Both the position numbers and the translations under genes were made by a program. 5,574 bases of DNA, from the NCBI GenBank assembly GCA_009845645.1, contig VXZF01000350.1, forward strand, positions 1-5,574. The letters run 5' to 3'. Position 1 is the first letter of the stretch; each line of letters begins with the position of its first letter. This DNA comes from Gemmatimonadota bacterium. Lineage in GTDB: Bacteria > Latescibacterota > UBA2968 > UBA8231. A model generated the notes under the pieces. The model had not been told where the DNA came from and did no database searches. It saw only the letters and a program-made list of their open reading frames with translations. Positions 1-5,254 of the stretch are shown here, one piece after another.

Positions 1-254
1 TGGTGGCGGCTGTCGATGGCGTCGCACACGGCTTGGCCGACGAGGTGATTGGAAATGGAAAACAGCGCTAGATCGTGTTTTGCGAGTAGTTCGCGCTTGG
101 CCTGGCAATAGGCATCTGTGGCTTGGTCAACCTCAAAATGGTCTCCCCAGCAGGCCAGCTCCAAGCCGTCGTAGCCAAACTCAACGGCCTGTTGGCAGAG
201 GGTCTCGATCGACAGGTCGGCCCACTGGCCAGTGAAGAGGGTGACAGGTCGCAT
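1..254 (-). CDS. Sugar phosphate isomerase/epimerase (xylose isomerase-like TIM barrel), N-terminal part
   Basis: Only the first 84 codons are present; the gene runs off the left edge. The protein opens [17 protein letters not shown], a first TIM-barrel strand, followed by [14 protein letters not shown] (about residues 27-40) and [16 protein letters not shown] (about 66-81). This pattern is typical of COG1082 (AP_endonuc_2 fold) sugar phosphate isomerases/epimerases; family members are usually about 280-340 residues, so about three quarters is missing. Enzymes of this fold isomerise or epimerise sugars or sugar-acid derivatives, usually with a divalent metal held by Glu/Asp/His residues that would lie downstream. 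The ATG at 254 is well supported: AAGGAG at 263-268 lies 8 nt upstream, with a good promoter beyond it. No signal peptide is seen, so it is probably cytoplasmic. The substrate cannot be told from this part. Confidence 0.85.
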   Translation of the reverse strand, partial: MRPVTLFTGQWADLSIETLCQQAVEFGYDGLELACWGDHFEVDQATDAYCQAKRELLAKHDLALFSISNHLVGQAVCDAIDSRH

Positions 255-289
255 TGCAGTCGCTCCTTGTTGGTGTTGGTATGAGAGGG

Positions 290-321
290 AGTATATACGC
301 CGGTCGCCACCGAAGTGTCAA
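290..321 (-). promoter_or_regulatory. Sigma70-like promoter of the TIM-barrel isomerase gene
   Basis: On the minus strand a perfect -35 TTGACA (321-316) is followed after 18 nt by TATATA (297-292), which overlaps TATACT (295-290, 20-nt spacer). Transcription would start near 285, giving a leader of about 30 nt that contains the AAGGAG site at 268-263. The -35 box lies only 8 bp beyond the stop codon of the upstream repeat-protein gene. The isomerase therefore has its own promoter even though it lies codirectionally after the four-gene block. Confidence 0.6.
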
Positions 322-329
322 GTAGGCCG

Positions 330-1091
330 CTAGCGGCTGAGCGACTTTTCCCGCCGGAGGTCAATGTCAAAGATGCGCAGGTAGCGGCCCTGAAATTCGC
401 CAATGACCTCGGGAATCTGGTCTTCGTCGAGATCGAGCAGGCCCATGCGATCACCAAAAGATTCCGAATATTGCCACTCCAAGTCGAAGAAGCGGGCGTC
501 GAACACGTACCCGTCGTTGAGCACAATTTCGTCTTCATCGTCCCCATCGACATCGCCGATGAGAATCTGATGGGACGTCAAGTCGGTCTGGTCGCTGCGC
601 CACTGCTCGTACTGGTCGCGGCCATCGTACACGACTAAGCGGCCATCGGCGCAGAACACGAGCTCAGGCTGGGGGTCGTCGTCAATGTCGCCGATGGTCA
701 GGCTGGTAATGCGTTCGTATTCATTGGGCGAGTTGCTCCACAGCAGCGTGTAGTCTTGGGAGTCGAAGTAATACACGCGACCGCGGTCGGTATAGGCGAC
801 GATCTCGTCGAGCTGGTCGTCGTTGATGTCGAGGACGAATACGCCGGCCACCGCCCCTTCGAGATAGTCGCTGTCCCACACCTCGGTATAGGTGCGGTCG
901 CGCTCCTCATAGACGTGAAGCCGACCATCATTGTCGCCGAGCACGAGGCGGTCAGGGCCCTCACCCGCAGGCAGGCGCTGGATATTGTCAAATTCGTCTA
1001 GGTCCCCCCTATAAGCCGGCCATTCCGCAGCTTGGCTCGACAGCGGAACCAGCCATAACGCGCATAAGATCAATCGCAACATGATGGTCAT
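330..1091 (-). CDS. Exported FG-GAP/VCBS-like repeat protein (small beta-propeller)
   Basis: This is a 253-residue protein of unknown specific function. Residues 1-22 look like a Sec signal peptide: a short basic start (MLR), a hydrophobic core LILCALWLVPL, and a likely cut near SSQAA/EW. The mature part has four acidic repeats of the D-x-D-x-D-x-x-x-E type: DINDDQLDEIV (88-98), DIDDDPQPELV (135-145), DVDGDDEDEIV (180-190) and DLDEDQIPEVI (220-230). They are spaced 40-47 residues apart and separated by strands such as GRVYYFD and GRLVVYDG; a degenerate fifth unit is near 47-61. In FG-GAP/VCBS propellers such loops bind calcium, so a periplasmic or outer-surface calcium-binding propeller is inferred. 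The start ATG overlaps the larC stop (TAATG), implying translational coupling. AAGGAG (1094-1099) is only 2 nt from this ATG but 11 nt from a second in-frame ATG at 1082, so a 250-residue form is possible. Confidence 0.8.
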   Translation of the reverse strand: MTIMLRLILCALWLVPLSSQAAEWPAYRGDLDEFDNIQRLPAGEGPDRLVLGDNDGRLHVYEERDRTYTEVWDSDYLEGAVAGVFVLDINDDQLDEIVAYTDRGRVYYFDSQDYTLLWSNSPNEYERITSLTIGDIDDDPQPELVFCADGRLVVYDGRDQYEQWRSDQTDLTSHQILIGDVDGDDEDEIVLNDGYVFDARFFDLEWQYSESFGDRMGLLDLDEDQIPEVIGEFQGRYLRIFDIDLRREKSLSR

Positions 1092-2302
1092 TACTCCTTG
1101 ATAGCGGCCGCCCGAGCGGCCTCATATACGGCGAGCAAGGGCACTTGGTGCTGTTGGGCTAGCCGCGCGCAGTCCTCGTATTCAGGGGCGGCGCGGCGGC
1201 GTCCGTCTATACAGCTAAACTTGACATTGACCTCCCCGTACGGCGTGGCAACAGCGCAGAGCTGGCGTTCCAAGACGCGGCGTTCCACTCCGTAGTAGCG
1301 CAGGCCGATGGTAGTCGTTTCTTGCAGGACGATCGCGGCTAGCTCGTCCAAGCGGCCCGCCGGAGCGAGGACGCTGAGAACGTTGCCCGGACGACCTTTC
1401 TTCATCAGGACCGGCGTGGCGTACACGTCGCACGCACCCTGCTCTAGCAGCCGGTCGAAGAGGTAGCCGTACACCTCTGGATTCATGTCGTCGATATTGG
1501 CCTCGATCAGCAGGACGCGCTCAGTGGCCGGCACGCGCTCGCCCAAGCGCAGGCGCAATAGATTGGGGATGGCCTCTAAATCGCGGCGGCCCGCACCATA
1601 GCCGACGGCCTGTTGGCAAAAGGGCGGCTGCGGCCCAAAGGAACTAGCTAAAGTAGTGATGATCGCCGCCCCGGTCGGGGTGACGAGTTCGGCGCGGATA
1701 TCGGTCTGTTCGGTCGGCACGTCGCGGCAGAGGGCCAAGACTCCAGGCACGGGCACTGGATAGCGCCCGTGCACGCAGCGCACAAAACCCGTGCCAAAGC
1801 GCAGGGGCGAAGCGCAGACCTCTTCTACCTCCAAAAGCCATAGGCCGGCCACGGCCCCCACTACGTCTATCAGGGCGTCGAGGGCCCCCACTTCGTGCAG
1901 TCCTACTTCGGCGGGCGTGGCATTGTGCACCTCGGCTTCGGCTGCGCACAGGCGCTCAAAGACGCGGATGGAGCGCTCCTTGACGACGTCGTCTAAGCGG
2001 CTAGCGGCAATGCGGATGGTTATATCTTTGAGGTGGGCGTGAGGGTGATCGTGCGTAGGCTCGCCAGACAGATCGAGATGGTGCTCAGCGTCGGCCAACG
2101 GCGCGCCGGCCACACAGACCTTGGCTCGGGTGGCAGCAATGGCGTGCCGGGCGGTGGATTCGCGCTCAATGGCGATGTTCTGCACGCCCAGCTTGGCAAT
2201 TTCTCGGTTGAGGTCCGCTAGCGGGAGACCCGCATCGAGCAGGGCACCCAAGATCATGTCGCCGCTGATACCAGAGAAGCAGTCGAAGTAGGCGATCTTC
2301 AT
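1091..2302 (-). CDS. larC: Nickel-pincer cofactor biosynthesis protein LarC (nickel insertion)
   Basis: LarC is the CTP-dependent cyclometallase that inserts nickel into the pyridinium-3,5-bisthiocarboxylate mononucleotide scaffold made by LarB and LarE; the finished cofactor serves lactate racemase LarA and related racemases/epimerases. The 403 residues match the full family (DUF111) length. Visible hallmarks are FDCFSGISGDM (6-16), a His-rich loop with HH at 74-75 and H84, H86, H88 and H90, HEVGALDALIDVVG (136-149), ELVTPTGAA (205-213), NIDDMNPE (269-276), KKGRPGN (301-307) and PEYEDC (373-378). It is one uninterrupted frame, unlike Lactobacillus plantarum larC, which is read as larC1/larC2 by frameshifting. 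The ATG at 2302 has GGGAGG (2308-2313) 5 nt upstream. It follows the Minf_1886-like gene by 15 bp and shares one base with the next gene. No larA, larB or larE is visible in the window, so the client enzyme is unknown. Probably cytoplasmic. Confidence 0.93.
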   Translation of the reverse strand: MKIAYFDCFSGISGDMILGALLDAGLPLADLNREIAKLGVQNIAIERESTARHAIAATRAKVCVAGAPLADAEHHLDLSGEPTHDHPHAHLKDITIRIAASRLDDVVKERSIRVFERLCAAEAEVHNATPAEVGLHEVGALDALIDVVGAVAGLWLLEVEEVCASPLRFGTGFVRCVHGRYPVPVPGVLALCRDVPTEQTDIRAELVTPTGAAIITTLASSFGPQPPFCQQAVGYGAGRRDLEAIPNLLRLRLGERVPATERVLLIEANIDDMNPEVYGYLFDRLLEQGACDVYATPVLMKKGRPGNVLSVLAPAGRLDELAAIVLQETTTIGLRYYGVERRVLERQLCAVATPYGEVNVKFSCIDGRRRAAPEYEDCARLAQQHQVPLLAVYEAARAAAIKE

Positions 2303-2317
2303 CTTCGCCTCCCGCGC

Positions 2318-2725
2318 TCAGGGCAGGCGCTCGAGATCGGCCTTGCGCTTCTTCCAGTCAAACTCCTCGGCAAAATTGTACACATCGACGAAGTCTTCAA
2401 TCCGGTCCTCGGCTGTCTTGCGCAGCAAATTCGCATCGACCAAGTTGAAGACAATCTCGCCAAAATCGCGCGTTTGCTCAATGCCCCAGTGGGCAAAGAC
2501 CGAGCGGGTGAGCGGTCCAAATTGATCGGCGCTGTACTCGCTGATGCCAAAGAGCAGATCCCGACCGGAAATGTGTCGCTTCTCTTCGCTCAAGGTATCG
2601 TTGTTCTTGCCGAGCTTTTGCACCGTGTATCCTAGCGCATCGTACACAAAAAGATACGCATCGCTCTTGTAGCGCCCGTCGCTCTCGGCCAGATTTTCGA
2701 TTTCTTGCAGCGTTTTTGGTTCCAT
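2318..2725 (-). CDS. Minf_1886 family protein (Verruco/Plancto-type conserved protein of unknown function)
   Basis: This is a 135-residue soluble protein with no signal peptide or membrane segment. The pattern matches the Minf_1886 family (TIGR04138): Y-x-x-x-AYLFVYDALGYT (about 20-34), RHISGRDLLFGI (50-61), FGPLTRSVFAHWGI (69-82), the very conserved TRDFGEIVFNLVDANLL (85-101), then KTAEDRIEDF (103-112). The family is known mainly from Verrucomicrobia, Planctomycetes and related lineages and has no established function; none is assigned here. The sequence is rich in charged residues and probably mostly helical. The ATG at 2725 is chosen; an adjacent TTG at 2728 would add one residue. Neither has a convincing Shine-Dalgarno (the upstream bases are GGCCTTCTTTG), so translation may depend on the upstream gene. 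It lies 27 bp after the peptidase gene and 15 bp before larC, inside the apparent operon. The family assignment is from memory of the motif pattern. Confidence 0.85.
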   Translation of the reverse strand: MEPKTLQEIENLAESDGRYKSDAYLFVYDALGYTVQKLGKNNDTLSEEKRHISGRDLLFGISEYSADQFGPLTRSVFAHWGIEQTRDFGEIVFNLVDANLLRKTAEDRIEDFVDVYNFAEEFDWKKRKADLERLP

Positions 2726-2732
2726 CAAAGAA

Positions 2733-2745
2733 GGCCGATACGGCC
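2733..2745 (-). terminator. Short GC hairpin between the peptidase and Minf_1886 genes (weak terminator or attenuator)
   Basis: On the minus strand GGCCG-TAT-CGGCC is a perfect 5-bp stem with a 3-nt loop, starting 7 nt after the peptidase stop and followed by TTCTTTG. The stem is short and the T-tract is interrupted, so full termination is unlikely. It could reduce read-through into the downstream genes or act as a processing or stability site between cistrons. It also lies where a ribosome-binding site for the Minf_1886 gene would be expected, which may affect its translation. Confidence 0.3.
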
Positions 2746-2752
2746 AATAAAA

Positions 2753-4081
2753 CTAGAGCGGTGCGGAGGTCAAGCTCGAGGCATAACGCCAAGTGCGCGG
2801 GCCAAGCTCGAGGACGTGCAAAAGCGCGTCGCGCTGGTGGACAAAGTCGGGCAACAGATCATCAGCTAGGGTTGGGACGGTATGACCTTCGTTGATGAGC
2901 TCTGGATTTATGTGGTGGCCATCCTTGATGATTTCGTAGTGCAGATGGGAGGCGGTCGAGAGTCCGGTGGTGCCGACCTTGCCGATGATCTCTTTTTGCT
3001 CTACGAGTTGCCCCTTGTGAACCAATATTTTGCTCAGGTGCGCGTAGCGGGTGCGATAGCCATTAGGATGGTCGATTTCGACCAATTTGCCGTAACCGCC
3101 TTTCCAACCAGCGAACGCGACCTGTCCGCGGGCCGTAGTCCACACCAAAGTGCCCGTCGGCGCACCGTAGTCCGTACCTAAGTGGGGACGCTGCTTTTTG
3201 AGAATGGGATGGAAGCGTTGGCGGTTGAAGCGCGAGGTGATTCGATTGACGCCGAGGGGCTTGAGTACGAACATCCGGCCGAGGGAGCGACCACTGGCAT
3301 TGTAATAGGCGTCCTCTCCCTCGGTGGCAGCATAGCGGACCGCCAACTCAGTCACCCGTTCGCCTTCGTAGCGCGCCAACAGGATGTGGCCGTAGCGGAC
3401 GAAGCGCTCGTCTAGGTAGAGCTTTTCAAAGACGATCCCCAGCCGATCGCCGCGGCGCGGGTCGCGCTGGAAATCGATGACGGCACCAAATATGTCATCG
3501 GCGATCAAGTCGCTGAGTGCGCAGCCTTCCCCGACCTCGCTGATGGCGTTGGAGAGGTTGTCCTCGATGCGCACTTCGAGCCGCTCGACCCGTCGCTCCA
3601 GCGGTAGCTGCAACTGGCGGGCGACGAACTGGCCGTCGCGCAGCTCCACCTCAATCGGGCGATCCGGGGTGCGATGAGGCGTGTAGCAGAAGCGGCGAAT
3701 GACATCACTGGTGTCGATTACGACCTCGTAGTAGTCACCCGGCTTGACTTGCGCGGGATTGAGAATCGCGTACAGCGCTTGGTATAGCGGCTCCAATTGG
3801 TCACTCGGGACATGGTGGTGCTTGAGCGAGCGGTCGATGGAATCCCCGCGGCTCAGCGCGGCGGCAATTGTCCGCGTGAGGTCGTCGGGCGGAGGTGGAA
3901 TCGGGGGGCCGACAAAGGGCAATTCCCACACGGCGGCCTCAGCAGCCGGAGTAAGAGCTACTCTCCCGAGTTGGGCGGCAGCAGTCGTCGAGTGTTGAGA
4001 GGACATCCCCAAGCGCAGTGCCATAAGCGCAAGGCAGCCCAATAAGATACCCCAGACCCTGATGGAAAATCCGAATCGCAT
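2753..4081 (-). CDS. M23 family murein endopeptidase (MepM/Csd3-like, membrane anchored)
   Basis: This zinc metallopeptidase should cleave peptide cross-links of peptidoglycan in the periplasm. It has 442 residues from the chosen ATG. Order of parts: N-terminal basic/hydrophobic anchor or signal segment (about 5-26), Pro-rich linker (PPIPPPP, 59-65), OapA/LysM-like domain around GDSIDRSLKHH (79-89), a Csd3-type second domain (about 112-270), and the LytM/M23 domain (about 278-395). The catalytic motifs are intact: H300-x-x-x-D304 (HLGTD), YAHLS with H348, and H379-L-H381 in TGLSTASHLHYE; H300, D304 and H381 would hold zinc. The C-terminal 45 residues extend past the catalytic core. The frame stays open upstream to a TTG at 4186, but those 35 codons overlap promoter sequence and the anchor begins at MRFGFSIR, so 4081 is preferred. 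No clear Shine-Dalgarno precedes it. It is the first gene of the minus-strand block and divergent from rlmN. Confidence 0.9.
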   Translation of the reverse strand: MRFGFSIRVWGILLGCLALMALRLGMSSQHSTTAAAQLGRVALTPAAEAAVWELPFVGPPIPPPPDDLTRTIAAALSRGDSIDRSLKHHHVPSDQLEPLYQALYAILNPAQVKPGDYYEVVIDTSDVIRRFCYTPHRTPDRPIEVELRDGQFVARQLQLPLERRVERLEVRIEDNLSNAISEVGEGCALSDLIADDIFGAVIDFQRDPRRGDRLGIVFEKLYLDERFVRYGHILLARYEGERVTELAVRYAATEGEDAYYNASGRSLGRMFVLKPLGVNRITSRFNRQRFHPILKKQRPHLGTDYGAPTGTLVWTTARGQVAFAGWKGGYGKLVEIDHPNGYRTRYAHLSKILVHKGQLVEQKEIIGKVGTTGLSTASHLHYEIIKDGHHINPELINEGHTVPTLADDLLPDFVHQRDALLHVLELGPRTWRYASSLTSAPL

Positions 4082-4111
4082 ATTCAAAGCGTAGGGGAGA
4101 AAAACAAGAGA

Positions 4112-4138
4112 GTTGACAACGGTTGGGGCACCGTTGAC
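4112..4138. repeat. Dyad and direct-repeat element in the divergent promoter region (possible operator or leader hairpin)
   Basis: CAACGGT (4117-4123) and ACCGTTG (4130-4136) form a perfect 7-bp inverted repeat around the spacer TGGGGC; with one mismatch the arms extend to 9 bp (4115-4138). Over the same stretch GTTGAC occurs twice as a direct repeat (4112-4117 and 4133-4138), 21 bp apart, about two helical turns. The element lies about 27 bp upstream of the rlmN -10 box and inside the predicted leader of the peptidase transcript. It could be a regulator-binding site seen by both promoters or an RNA hairpin in the peptidase leader. No known regulator motif is recognised. Confidence 0.35.
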
Positions 4139-4158
4139 CAATAACCGCAAACGTTTAA

Positions 4159-4186
4159 CATATATAATGTACCATTTAATAGTCAA
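4159..4186 (-). promoter_or_regulatory. Predicted promoter of the M23 peptidase operon
   Basis: On the minus strand TTGACT (4186-4181) matches five of six -35 bases. Candidate -10 boxes are TATATG after 16 nt (4164-4159) or TATGTT after 18 nt (4162-4157). Transcription would begin near 4150, leaving a leader of about 70 nt before the ATG at 4081. The AT-rich character contrasts with the GC-rich genes on both sides. It overlaps the rlmN promoter almost completely. Confidence 0.5.
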
Positions 4187-4189
4187 GGA
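4163..4189 (+). promoter_or_regulatory. rlmN -10 box and ribosome-binding site
   Basis: A perfect -10 hexamer TATAAT lies at 4163-4168; transcription would begin near 4175, giving a leader of about 23 nt. No good -35 is found at 16-18 bp: the nearest TTGAC-type box (TTGACC, 4134-4139) is 23 bp away, too far for standard spacing, and no TGn extension precedes the -10. The promoter may therefore be weak or activator-dependent. AAGGA at 4185-4189 lies 8 nt before the ATG and fixes the rlmN start. Confidence 0.5.
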
Positions 4190-4197
4190 TTTTTAAG

Positions 4198-5244
4198 ATG
4201 TTTAGTCAGCTTTACGACCTAAAGGCCATGCTGCCCGGAGAGCTCGATCAGCTCGTCGGCGAACTCGACGAGCCGGCGTACCGCACCCGTCAGATTCTCA
4301 ATTGGCTCTACGCCAAGGGAGTGCGCGACGTCCGGGAGATGACCAATATCTCCAAAATTTTGCGGGAAAAGCTCGCCGAGCGGACGCGCATTACTTGCCT
4401 GCACCTCGTCAAGCGTCAAGAGTCGGCCACGGGCGAAGCCGTCAAATTCCTCTTTGAACTGCCCTCTGGGCAGCGGATCGAATCCGTCCTGATCGTCGAT
4501 GGTACCCGGCGCACGGCCTGCTTGTCGTCGCAAGTGGGCTGCCCGCTCGACTGCAAGTTCTGCGCCACTGGGCGGATGGGGATGATAGCCAACCTCGAAG
4601 CCGGGCAGATCGTCGATCAGCTCTTGCAGGTCAACCAGTTTGCCCGCGAGCGGGACGAGCGGGTGACCAATGTGGTGATGATGGGAATGGGCGAGCCGCT
4701 GCTCAACTACCCGGCGGTCGTGCGCGCCTTAAAACTGATGCGCCTAAAAGAGGGCATTGGATTGGGGGGGCGGAAAGTCACGGTATCCACCGCGGGTTAC
4801 ATCCCGGGCATCCGCCGACTCATGGCCGAAGATCTCAATGTGGGGTTGGCCATCTCGCTCAACGCCACAACCGACGAGATGCGCGAACAGCTCATGCCGA
4901 TCAACCGCAAGTACAGGATCGCCGACCTCTTGGCGGTCGCGCGTGAATTTTTCGCCTGTCGCGGCTATGGTGTTACCTTTGAGTATGTGCTCATGGCCGG
5001 GTTGACCGATGCGGACGCCGACGCGCAACGGCTAGCCGAACTGACCCGCGACATTCCCTGCAAAATCAATCTCATACCCTATAATGAAACAACAGACCTC
5101 CGTTTCCGCCGGCCAGCCCGTCAGCGTCTAGCGCAGTTCTACCAAGTGCTCAGAGGCTGCGGCGTTGAGTTCACTGTACGCCACAGCCGTGGGCGAGACA
5201 TCGACGCGGCCTGCGGCCAGCTCTATCATCAGCAAAAAAAATGA
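4198..5244 (+). CDS. rlmN: 23S rRNA (adenine-2503-C2)-methyltransferase RlmN, radical SAM
   Basis: RlmN uses two S-adenosylmethionine molecules and a 4Fe-4S cluster to methylate C2 of A2503 in 23S rRNA, and of A37 in a subset of tRNAs, affecting peptidyl-transferase function and decoding accuracy; it is cytoplasmic. The 348 residues are within the usual family range. The N-terminal accessory domain includes YRTRQILNWLY (28-38). The radical-SAM motif C115-x3-C119-x2-C122 is intact. C108 in RRTACLSSQ corresponds to the E. coli Cys118, and C339 in DIDAACGQL to the methyl-carrying Cys355, so both redox-active cysteines are kept. GMGEP (163-167) and the SLNATTDEMREQLMPINRKY stretch (220-239) are also typical. 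The start has AAGGA 8 nt upstream. The end falls in a run of eight A residues (CAAAAAAAATGA), and the next gene starts 10 bp later, suggesting a two-gene unit. The enzyme looks fully functional. Confidence 0.97.
   Translation: MFSQLYDLKAMLPGELDQLVGELDEPAYRTRQILNWLYAKGVRDVREMTNISKILREKLAERTRITCLHLVKRQESATGEAVKFLFELPSGQRIESVLIVDGTRRTACLSSQVGCPLDCKFCATGRMGMIANLEAGQIVDQLLQVNQFARERDERVTNVVMMGMGEPLLNYPAVVRALKLMRLKEGIGLGGRKVTVSTAGYIPGIRRLMAEDLNVGLAISLNATTDEMREQLMPINRKYRIADLLAVAREFFACRGYGVTFEYVLMAGLTDADADAQRLAELTRDIPCKINLIPYNETTDLRFRRPARQRLAQFYQVLRGCGVEFTVRHSRGRDIDAACGQLYHQQKK
5234..5241 (+). other. A8 homopolymer at the rlmN 3' end (possible slippage site)
   Basis: Eight consecutive A bases form the last Lys codons of rlmN and abut its TGA stop. 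The following membrane-hydrolase frame is the +1 frame relative to rlmN, and no stop codon separates the tract from that gene's GTG start. Loss of one A by polymerase slippage, or +1 ribosomal slippage, would read RlmN directly into the hydrolase. Nothing shows that this happens; the tract may be chance. Confidence 0.3.
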
Positions 5245-5254
5245 GCTTGGGATC

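Noticed and set aside
326..337. Perfect 12-bp palindrome GCCGCTAGCGGC over the stop codon of the FG-GAP-like gene, considered as terminator.
   Set aside because: As a hairpin it has only a 4-bp stem with a 4-nt loop and no T-tract follows on the minus strand; it is most likely chance in GC-rich DNA.
68..553. A 161-codon minus-strand open frame across the isomerase start and the repeat-protein end.
   Set aside because: It is out of frame with two convincing genes and spans their promoter; its Ser/Thr/Arg-rich product is the typical shadow of GC-rich coding DNA.
1791..2221. Plus-strand open frames opposite larC.
   Set aside because: They are antisense shadows of a clearly conserved LarC coding sequence and show no independent signals.
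4025..4040. Cysteine after ILLG in the peptidase N-terminus, considered as a lipoprotein signal.
   Set aside because: The position before Gly is Leu rather than a usual lipobox residue, and the hydrophobic stretch continues past the Cys, so a membrane anchor or ordinary signal fits better.
3505..4045. Several 66-84 codon open frames on both strands within the peptidase gene.
   Set aside because: All overlap the well-supported peptidase frame, have low-complexity composition and lack recognisable motifs or ribosome-binding sites.
4113..4139. TTGACA (4113-4118) and TTGACC (4134-4139) as -35 boxes for rlmN.
   Set aside because: The first has no -10-like hexamer 16-18 bp downstream; the second is 23 bp from TATAAT, too far for a normal promoter.
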